Shown here in pieces: positions 55,758 through 64,000 of a stretch of DNA of 64,000 nt (position 1 is the stretch's first letter; every line of letters begins with the position of its first letter). The notes under the pieces were generated by a model. It ran no database searches, had not been told where the DNA came from, and saw only the letters and a program-made list of their open reading frames with translations. Position numbers and translations under genes: made by a program. This DNA is from Adiantum capillus-veneris. Lineage: Eukaryota > Streptophyta > Polypodiopsida > Polypodiales > Pteridaceae. The stretch covers positions 29,220,946 through 29,284,945 of the forward strand of contig CM043969.1 in NCBI GenBank assembly GCA_014529385.2, in the 5' to 3' direction.

Positions 55758-56799
55758 GCATGCATGTAGTTTCACCTAGCCATTGCGACGGAGCCTGCGC
55801 GATGGAGCCCCGCTCCCCTACTTGTTTTGCTCGTGGACAGCCTCAAACAGTTGCACGCCGGGCTGGGGGGGGTCCATTAGGTGGACTATCTGGGGGTTGC
55901 AAGTCGATGTGCGTAAGGCTTTGGACATGTTGCGGGTTCAGGGACTGTCGAGAGGGGTTTGGCTTGGCTTGCGGGGCAAGTGTGCTCCAAGGATGGGGTG
56001 CTCGGTTGTCTTCTTCTTCCTATGTGGTGAGTGGGGCTCATCATGGCATATTTTTGCACACCAAGCTTGGGGACTGCCCATCTCCCTTGCGGAGGGTCGC
56101 CCTGCTCTTCACAAGTATGGAACATTGCAAGTCGGTTCGTGCTTGAGGTGATAGTTGCTGACAGTGGCAGTGTCGGCAGGTGTTGTGGAGACCCTTGGCA
56201 AGAGATGGATGGTCTTGGTCCACCTATAACGGCATGATCTTTTCATTTCTTCTCTCTGGTGGTGTGCGACTGGATTGGATCTGGCTTGTTGCAGTATGGT
56301 GCTAGAGTGTGGCAGCCTTTGGCTCCATGGTGACTTCATGTGGGCCCAACTTGACTCGAGTTGTGGGACCTCTATTGGGTCCAGTAGTGGATCCTACTTG
56401 ATGTGAGTCTCGTCTCGTGCTTGGGCTTTCTCGGCTTTCTTGTGCGAGGTGATGGAGGCTCCGGACTCCGCCCTGATTACGAACTTAGCTCCTCTCTGGT
56501 GGTCTATGTTGGTGGCTATGATCATGGTATGATGTTTTGTATTGTTTGTTATGTATCTTTTGTGGCTTCATCTAGAGGGAATCCCTTCTTCAGGGTGGCA
56601 GACCGTGTAAGGCTGGTGGCAACCTCTTGATGACATGTCTACTGTCTGTTTCTGGTCTGATGGTTTTGTATGGCACCATATATGTCTCAGATGGTTCTAT
56701 AAGGTGTCTGTGGCTCCGTTGGAGCATGGATCTCGATGTAATTTTTTGGATTATATAATTTAATCACCCGCATATTGTGGGTTTTGCAAAAAAATAAAA
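55758..56799 (+). mobile_element. Poly(A)-tailed retro-insertion with 15-bp target duplication
   Basis: AGAAGGCTATGCATG occurs at 55744-55758 and again at 56801-56815. The right copy is preceded by GCAAAAAAATAAAAA, a poly(A)-type tail. The inserted ~1.04 kb is GC-richer than its surroundings. Its end (GATGTAATTTTTTGGATTAT) looks like an mRNA 3' end. No protein domain is recognisable in its frames. It is either a 5'-truncated plant L1-type LINE 3' region or a processed gene copy. Confidence 0.65.
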
Positions 56800-56815
56800 A
56801 AGAAGGCTATGCATG

Positions 56816-57274
56816 TAGTAAGCAATTTATTTACAAGCTTTTGTGTAGGCCAAATCATTCTCCACTACATTTTTGGAGATACAATAAGACTTCTATTTTT
56901 CATGCTACTTTTCCATTTTCAATGATATAGCATGTGTTTGTACTCTAAATTAGATGGGCAAATTAATGTACTCCCCTTTCATTGGCAAAAGTAACCTATT
57001 TTATTTCCCTTCCCTATAGAAGGGCAATCTTTAGCCAAGCCCTACTAATGACAAATTAATGGAAATTTTTTCCTTCATACCACGGAAAAATGCCTTAAGA
57101 AGAGAAGATGCACGTCAAATTCTTTTTTTTTGTCAAAAATGACAATTGTGAGTGGATTATATTAGCACAACCAAAACATTACAAATTTTGCCATACTCAT
57201 GACGAGCCATGACAGCTACAAAGGGTCATAACTACACCGGCTAACAAGAAGTCACCTCATGGAAAGGAATGAAT
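56816..57274. other. Unassigned AT-rich sequence
   Basis: No gene seen. It holds a second copy of the CCCTATAGAAGGGCA hairpin word (57006-57030). Confidence 0.4.
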
Positions 57275-57465
57275 TGAAGGGGATCGGGGAGCACTACAGA
57301 CGGAGAGTGAGAGAGAGAGAAGGAGATACACACACGATATGGGTGGGGAGACTGTGAAGTGGCAGCTCCCCCTATACAGTATACTCACTATAAGTATAGG
57401 GTACCAGTGGGCGGGCGTCCATGACCTGTGCGACCGGTCAAGGCACATAGGCCTTAACTCCAACA
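57275..57465 (-). repeat. 3' LTR of copia element F
   Basis: It pairs with 60705-60916 over CAGCTCCCCCTATACAGTA and GCGACCGGTCAAGGCACATA-type blocks. The following AAGTGGGAGGT (minus strand, 57466-57476) is the polypurine tract. Confidence 0.88.
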
Positions 57466-57540
57466 ACCTCCCACTTAAAGGCCAATGTGCCTTTAAGCAA
57501 GATCTAATAGTGTACAACTAATAGAAGGTGAGATATTCTC

Positions 57541-58191
57541 TCAACCTATGTCCACTGACTTTCGATGAGCTAGTGCATCCGACTCTACTGATAGACAAAC
57601 ATCCCGTTGCGGAAGCCACACAGAGCTAGCTCCAAGCTCTGCAAAGAGTCTACAAGAGCTCATGCACTCCTGCAAGTATCTGTCCAATACCTGCAAACCT
57701 TCCCTATGCTCTATGCCGAGATGAGTCATCGAACAACTAATCAACCTTGTTGCAAATGCTCCCACTGCAGCTGCTATGTCGAGCCTCGAGATCAGCATCT
57801 CGTACATGAGGACACCGAACGTTGATGCAACCTTGGCAACCTCTGCCACCTCCAACTCAGAACTCAACTCATGGCAATCATGTCCCCTATCATAGAGACC
57901 ATGGCACTCCGACTCCGAGCTCTGGAGTGACTCCTTATGCCTACCACATATCACATGTATACCAAGAGTATCCATCTTTCCTGAATCTGCATCAAGCTCT
58001 GGCATAAGCATATCAAGAAATGACTCCACAATAGCCGACATCTCAGCATCCATGTGAGTCATCTCTGTCATCACCTCTGATGACTCATCCTGTTGTGACT
58101 CACTAGAGTTGTCCCGCTCTACCTGTGCATCCGTAGACCCAACCTGCACAACAAGGTCACTGCTCTGCACTCCATGCAAAGCATCCTGCAA
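57541..58191 (-). pseudogene. Copia element F: RT/RNase H connection remnant
   Basis: An open minus-strand frame of 216 codons. Its second half reads VASTFGVLMYEMLISRLDIA, then AVGAFATRLIS and EGLQVLDRYLQECMSS. This is the copia block between RT and RNase H (commonly GSLMYAM...RPDIAYAV...W..LKRILRYL). The first half is acidic and Ser/Met-rich, with no domain. It overlaps the protease frame in a different phase, which marks the deletion junction near 58150. Confidence 0.65.
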
Positions 58192-59212
58192 CCCACAAGC
58201 AAAAGAGACTCGCCTCGCCTCGCCTGCTCTCTCGCTCTCTACCTGGTTGCATGATCACAGAGACAACATCGTCTCTCTCGTTATCCACATGCAATGGATA
58301 ACCTGTACCACTCCTAGCACCTCTCGCAATCACTAGCGAACCCAAATGCATCACAAAATCTCGCTCTCGTAGCGAAATCTGACATCCACAATCTCTAAGC
58401 TGACCAATCGAGATCAAACTCACTGTCAAATCTGGTACATAGCACACATGTCGTAACAAGTAAGATGCACCACTCAGTAATGACAATCTCACATCTCTTG
58501 CACCTACTATCGCATGCACCGATCCATCGGTCAAACGTACACTGCCAAGCATCCCACTAGAATAGCTACAAAACCATTCACGATGCGGCGTAACATGGAA
58601 CATAGCATCTGCGTCTAGAAACCACTGCGAAGGAAGTGCACTATCCATATGCATAGCAACTCGTGCATAGCTCGAGGTAAAAGTAACATCCCCGTCACTA
58701 GTATACTTCGACGCTACATCTGCCTCAACTATCAAAGCAACTGAGTCCATGGCATCACTACATACATCTCTGAGACTGCCATGTCTCCTACGATGTCGTA
58801 TACAATGAAAACAGCGCCGTCTAACGTGTCCAAAATGACCACAATACCAACATATCACCTATCGGCGTACTCGTGAATGTACATGTCTCACACGAGTCCT
58901 TGATGACTCAGATCTATCATACATATCATGTAATCTGCGCCAAAGTGCTCTCGAAGTAGTCTCATACATAACAAGAGCATATACAGATTCCGCAAGGTGC
59001 AAAGAGAGTGTAGATAGTGCCATCTCCTCTAGCTCGTGCCACTGATCGTCAGACATGTTTGAAGGTCTACCTGCATCACCACTCAATGGTCGATGCAACC
59101 CTCGCTGTGTCAATGCATCAAGCATACACTCTCTCCATGCTGCAAAGTCTGACCCATCAAACATGCACATTTCAGAGTAAAAATAATCTGAGCGATCACC
59201 TGTCTCTGCCAT
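58157..59212 (-). CDS. Copia element F gag and protease (one in-frame stop)
   Basis: The start at ATG 59210-59212 gives MAETGDRSDYFYSEMCMFDG. The gag core follows (FAAWRECMLDALTQRGLHRP, SLHLAESVYALVMYETTSRA, LWRRLHDMYD). A TAG at 58859-58861 is followed in the same frame by the knuckle CWYCGHFGHVRRRC (C-x2-C-x4-H-x4-C). The protease comes next (WFLDADAMFHVTPHREWF). The usual DSG active site is DAD here, so the protease is probably inactive. CYVPDLTVSLISIGQLRDCG follows as expected. The frame ends at 58157. Confidence 0.82.
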
Positions 59213-60690
59213 GAGCACAATGTAGCAAACTAGAAAGCAAAACCACCTCACCAACAACACCTGGAAATTGTCTACAAATATGGCCAGAAACACAATGTAA
59301 AACCAGTGAGACACACTCCAAAATAGAGCTCCCGCAATGTCAATACAAGCCTCGCATGCTCTAGTATCACACTGCAATCTGTGAGCTAATCACCAAGCCC
59401 ACACTGTGCGGTATCGATGCATACACACGCACAAAACTCTCACCTGCAGAGAACACCGCACGCAAATGCTGAGTGCAATCCGCAATCTCTACCTAGATCG
59501 CATAAATGATACGCATAAAACTCCTGGGAAAATTTCGCCAAAGTTTCGACGCACAATGGCTATCAACACAAAATAACCATTGTCCTGCAAGCTCAATACA
59601 ATGAGCAATCAATGCGCATCAAACTACACTCAACATACATGCATAAGCTCTGCAAAACTATGGCAAACAATGCTCGAGATCACAAGACTCTCCCACCCGA
59701 GAGCAAACCATTGTCTCAAGCAAAGAAAGATACACAACTCCTCACTCTTGCGAGAGTGGATACAAAAACACAAAACTGTGTCCAAACTGACAAAACCTGT
59801 CTAAGTGAGAGTAAACACTCGATCACAAACTATGGCGAGAATCTGGGAAAAATCCGATAGAATTTCCCCTGAAAACTGAGCAAAAAACTCAAGTACAATC
59901 TCTACCATAAACCATAACATTATTCAATGCCAATGAGTAGAAATGTCAAAATGGCTCCACATTTTCACATACAATGGCAATCCGCACTCAACGTACATCA
60001 ACGGAGTGACTGCGCATAAGCAAGCGCCAAAAGATTTGCAATCCGGAAACTTGATCAATGCGAAAACAATGCTCTCAAGAGAGCTCACCGGCACTTGAAA
60101 GTGCTCGCCAAAATGCATGTATAATGGGCATCAACCATGGGCCATAACCATATGCAAACCATCCGCAAAGACCATGAGTCCAAGCACAAAATCACTGCCA
60201 AAGTATCCTATGAAAATCAGTGAAAGAAGCTCCACCTATGTGCTCCAAAAAATTGTGTCTCTCAAGAGACCGCCTTGGTGGTGTGTAAACGCCTCCGTAC
60301 TTCGTTGCCCAAGTCTACCAAAAAACCCTCAAACCACAAGCTTAACACAAGCTACAATTGCATCTTCAGCTCAGAATTTATGCACTCAATTTCAAGCATC
60401 TCCCGTGCTTCCAAAAGTGCATCAAACTCGCACACAATGCGACAACAGAAAATCTGGAATTTTTGTATACAGTCAGTCTGAGCTGAATATCAACAAAACG
60501 GTGAGGAATTTGCAAAACGTTTCTTCTGCAAAGTTGTAGACCACGTCGAAACGGATGGGTTTGACGGACAGAATTCTCATATCTGCATTCTCACAAAGCT
60601 TCCAAGCTTTCTTAATCTCTCCACCGCCGAGAGCGAGTGAGCTATCGTTTCGAAGCTCTCAAAGCCGTCGTGCTCTCCGCGGTCACCATA
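59213..60690 (-). other. Long leader of copia element F
   Basis: About 1.48 kb between PBS and gag. I see no supported gene. The sequence is rich in AAAACTC, GCAA and CTCTCAAGAG-type words. Confidence 0.5.
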
Positions 60691-60702
60691 GCTCTGATAC
60701 TA
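60691..60702 (-). other. Primer-binding site of element F (tRNA-iMet type)
   Basis: On the minus strand TAGTATCAGAGC matches TGGTATCAGAGC with one mismatch, two bases after the LTR. Confidence 0.75.
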
Positions 60703-60704
60703 AT

Positions 60705-60731
60705 TGAAGGGGATCCGAGAGCACCACAGAC

Positions 60732-60773
<42 letters not shown>

Positions 60774-60916
60774 AGACACACACACGATGTGGGTGGGGAG
60801 ACTCAAAGAGTGGCAGCTCCCCCTATACAGTAAACTCACTATAAGTATAGGGTGACAGTGGGCGGGCGCCCATGATCTGGGCGACCGGTCAAGGCACATA
60901 GGCCTTAACCCCAACA
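60705..60916 (-). repeat. 5' LTR of copia element F with internal (GA)n
   Basis: 212 bp with TG...CA ends. The GA run at 60733-60769 is longer than in the other LTR. Confidence 0.88.
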
Positions 60917-63756
60917 TGAACCCACAGCTTCACCCAAGCAAGCCAGTCATAGCGGCACCCAAGGCCCTATTCCACTCATCCATAATGTTGTAATGAGCAT
61001 GAACTAGTTTACTGCTACCAAATCTAGCTCTTTAAACATCATCAACATCTCATCCACAAAATCCTTGGTCTGCTTTATGTTCATTGTGTGTGCAAAGAGG
61101 TCAAGCATGTCCTCTTGATGTGGTTTCTTTACTAAGAAAATCTTCTCTTCTATCAGCTCCTATTGTAAAAACTTGACATCATCATCTTCTAATCCTCATA
61201 GGCATCTAAAGGTTAGTATGTTTGGCTGTCGTCCATGAGCAGTTGATGTCTGATGCTTCTCTAAGATGTTTATCCACTGGTCATAGATGCATCCTCGTAC
61301 ATTACCACATGTGCTACTTTTGTGAAAAATGTTTATCCACATGGTCATAGATGCATCCTCGTACATGACCACATGTGCTACTTTTGTGAAAAATGAGCTA
61401 TGGTTGAATGTGATATTTGTCACTTTTACAAAGGCCTTCAATAAACAAAAAAGAAAATAAGTTTATTTCAAGATATATTTGTTAAGAAAATGAGAAAATA
61501 AAAGTGGAATTTGCATCCCAAAGTTTTTGATTGTCATAAGTGACATGAACTCATGGCTTGGGTTTTGATGGACAAGAATTAGCAAGCCACTGACCATGAC
61601 CATGCTTCAAGATCTCCACATAGAGATTGTGATTTGCTATTATTCTCTCTGTCATAACCAATAGGAACTCCTAGCTTGAGTTTTGATGGACGAGAATAGG
61701 CAAGCCACTGATCATGACCATGCTTTAAGACCTCCACATCAGGATTGCCCTTCATTTTTTTTATTCTCTCTATGTTCTCCATTTTGGATATTTGAACATC
61801 GATATCTTTAGGAGAAACTACTACTATGCTTGTAGTTCTAAACTTATAGAAGTCTTTCCTAGAAGCGTACTTAGTGCTCTTGTTACATAAAAAAGCTCTT
61901 GTTGTTATATGGAATGTTGGCAAGAGAGAATACTATAGTAGTATGTTGCTAGCTTATCTTTGTGCACTTCATTTGTTTGTAGAGACATTTTTGTGATTGA
62001 ATTATATGGCATTAGGTTAGCTACATTATAAGAGAGCCCTGCAAACCGCTTCAGAAGGTATTTCACATACACATTTGACAATGGCCTGCATTTGTAGGTG
62101 TCTGATGCAAGGTTGCATAGGTCAACTGGGAACAATTGGATAAATTGTACCCCAAACCCACTCTTAGAAGTTTTTACAACTCTATCAATATCTTTTTTGT
62201 TGGGTTGTACAATAGAGTCAAGGACAATTAATGAGGCTGAGTCCATGAGCATTACCATTGAGGGGGCTGAAAATAGACTACCATCAGATTCTCATGCTTC
62301 TCGAGTCTCTAATGGTACAAGTGGAAGGTATTCTTGGGTTATATTTCTACTATTATCTCCAAGTGAGAGAGTCTTGCTCACCTTATGGATCTTAGTTTGG
62401 CTTGCATGTCTTCATTCTTTCACTTCTTATTTTTATTTGTGCTCAATTTTCCTAAATACTAAGTGAATTTCTTGAAACCCTCAATATATATATTTATGAC
62501 GTTCTCACTTGGAGTGTCCTCTTAAACCTCTACCCACTAATTTTGACATTGTCACTCCATCACAATCAAGCTTCCCAAGTCTTGAGAAAAGGCCATGGGT
62601 TCCAGCAAGTAGGAATCACCATTGAGTGCCTTTACTCTGAGACATGGAGACATGTCAAGATCTAAACAATCTTTCTTTAGCTCCTTAGCAATACCACATT
62701 CTTTGAAAGTCAATTGTTCTCCTATCTTGAAAGAACAAGTGAACTCTCTCATCACTTATACCAATTGGTATCTTTGAGTGCTCAACTAACATCTAGCTTT
62801 AACACATCGAGAAGAAATCCATGTTTTGTTGTTAAGAGATCTTCCAATTATTGGAAGTAGACATTCACATTCAAACATTCCATTCTCAAATTACTAGCAT
62901 ATTCCATCCATCACAGTAGTGGCATGATTATGGTATTCTATTTCCCTTGGTCAACATGAGAGAACATTAACTACCTAGTTTGCATGCTTAAATGTGGGAA
63001 ATATAAAACCTGATTTGTGGTGGAAATTTCCCTACCTCATGTGCTTGTACAACAATCTACTATAAATAACTATGTATTTGGGAATGAGATGGTCCAGATG
63101 AACCTTTAAAGGAGGCTCAATATGTAGTGTTTTAACAAATGTGTAGCATATATCACCAAAATTAGCTCCATCTCATAGATCACATGTTTCTTGAAAACAA
63201 ATGAGAGTTATTTATTATACCCTACCAAAACTAAGAGTAAAACCTTTCTAGAAAAGAACCATCCCTAAAACAAACAACATATATTTAGCATGCATTGGCC
63301 TCCTATAGCTTTGTGAAAACCTCATTCATTCCACAAAAAGCCATAAATACTTGATTTTTTTTTTTGTAAAGTATCGTTGAGGTCTACACACATACATACC
63401 TCATTTGTGCAACTTGATGCATTATATTAACATGCTATAGTGTATAGTTACGTAGAGATTAACATGTTCTTGCATTTCTAGACAACCAAATGTATGTGAA
63501 GGCCATTGATAATGCCAATTCTACATACAAAATGCCTCGATTCATCTCTTCTACTTGCATCCTCTCTCCCTACTTCCTCTTCAAGTTAATCACCTCCCAC
63601 ACATCTCCAAGATCCCTTCAATTGGTGCTAGCTTCCTCATACAACAATCAAAACATAGCTTTGACATGCAATGGAAGACTAGAGTTGAGGGCACCTAGGA
63701 CCCCATAATTCATGTAAATACATTCTACACCTCATTGGTTAAAGGAGATTACCACA
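60917..63756. other. Region without recognised genes; tandem duplications
   Basis: Minus-strand open frames at 61579-61923, 61905-62258 and 62552-62755 have no motif I recognise. They may be remains of a coding transposon or gene (for example KHGHDQWLAYSRPSKLKLG). Two local duplications are present: about 64 bp at 61272-61398 (TCATAGATGCATCCTCGTAC twice) and about 116 bp at 61560-61790 (CAAGCCACTGA.CATGACCAT twice). The 62760-63756 part is AT-rich and empty. Confidence 0.4.
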
Positions 63757-63954
63757 AAACTGTTGGGGTATAAAGCCCAATGTGGTCGCCCAGGTAAGTG
63801 GGCGGGCCGCCAGGTATGTACACATATTCTTTTGTAAAAACCTAATAAGAACTCACTATGCTCTACACATTACAGTAGAGCGAGTTCACCATATCGTCGT
63901 GCTCTTCTTCTCGCACTCTCTCTTGCGTCGCACTTCCGCTCGTACTCCTTCAAC
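63757..63954 (+). repeat. 5' LTR of a second copia-type element
   Basis: It begins TGTTGGGGTATAAAG and ends CTCCTTCAAC directly before the PBS. The start matches the LTR start of F on its own strand (TGTTGGGGTTAAGG) and shares GTCGCCCAG and GTGGGCGG words, so the two are related. Confidence 0.7.
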
Positions 63955-63966
63955 TGGTATCAGAGC
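63955..63966 (+). other. Primer-binding site of the right-edge copia element
   Basis: TGGTATCAGAGC is a perfect match to the initiator tRNA-Met primer. The element body runs out of the window. Confidence 0.85.
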
Positions 63967-64000
63967 TCAGATCGAGGCTCGGGACAGCACTGCAGGAGGC

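Larger units (their letters stand above)
57275..60916 (-). mobile_element. Ty1/copia element F, internally deleted
   Basis: LTRs are 57275-57465 (191 bp) and 60705-60916 (212 bp). They differ mainly by the length of an internal (GA)n run. On the minus strand the order is LTR (TGTTGG start), PBS, gag, zinc knuckle, protease, then only the end of RT/RNase H, polypurine tract, LTR. Integrase and the RT core are missing. Flanks are TGAAT and TGAAC, a 4-of-5 match for a target duplication. At 3.64 kb it is shorter than a full copia element (about 5 kb). Confidence 0.85.

Noticed and set aside
55760-56240. Cys/Gly-rich ORFs on both strands in the retro-insertion
   Set aside because: Overlapping frames on both strands result from GC-rich sequence; no recognisable motif in any.
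1-64000. Bacterial-style operon, defence system, toxin gene or phage
   Set aside because: Introns, LTR elements with tRNA-iMet priming, LINEs and PPR repeats show a plant nuclear region; no operon-like block or toxin is seen.

Overview
The window is nuclear DNA of a large-genome land plant. It is made almost entirely of layered transposable elements, with very few host-type exons. Evidence for a plant: Ty3/gypsy chromoviruses and Ty1/copia elements primed by initiator tRNA-Met, GT-AG introns, PLS-type pentatricopeptide (PPR) repeats, and a trithorax/ATX-like SET domain. The PPR repeats, with the recurring wording 'SPDAVTYACILKACG', resemble the very large fern PPR families, so I infer a homosporous fern. 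That is an inference and not proof.

Layout. (1) 1-3085: three minus-strand LINE fragments joined as chimeras. (2) 3086-17423: an old minus-strand gypsy element (A, LTRs about 165 bp). A younger chromovirus (B, 6366-12889, 433-bp LTRs, target duplication CAATG) is inserted in its RNase H. (3) 17425-19850: the 5' part of a plus-strand gypsy element (C: LTR, PBS, gag, protease). (4) 20040-21935: a deleted minus-strand chromovirus (D). (5) 22305-32816: a dense array of copies of one LINE family in both orientations, most abutting (TC)n/(GA)n tracts. A three-exon 3' end of an ATX-type histone methyltransferase gene lies inside it (28994-29565). (6) 32817-35740: microsatellite-rich sequence without genes. 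(7) 35745-39290: a decayed minus-strand PPR gene. (8) 42680-44080: a cluster of direct and inverted ~130-bp repeats. (9) 44628-48720: an intron-containing gene, probably encoding an RPA-like OB-fold protein, present as one longer and two shorter degenerate copies. (10) 48871-54600: a Helentron-type rolling-circle transposon (HUH/Y2 Rep, PIF1 helicase, EEP endonuclease, terminal hairpin). (11) 55758-56799: a poly(A)-tailed retro-insertion with a 15-bp target duplication. (12) 57275-60916: an internally deleted copia element (F). (13) 63757-64000: LTR and PBS of another copia element that runs out of the window.

How the parts relate. Every autonomous element is damaged by stops, frameshifts or deletions, but several keep recognisable catalytic motifs. 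The most interesting items are the LINE family whose 3' ends sit repeatedly on (TC)n tracts, the Helentron with an OB-fold gene array directly upstream on the same strand, and the SET gene end isolated among LINE copies. Domain names come from reading motifs by eye; no database search was run.
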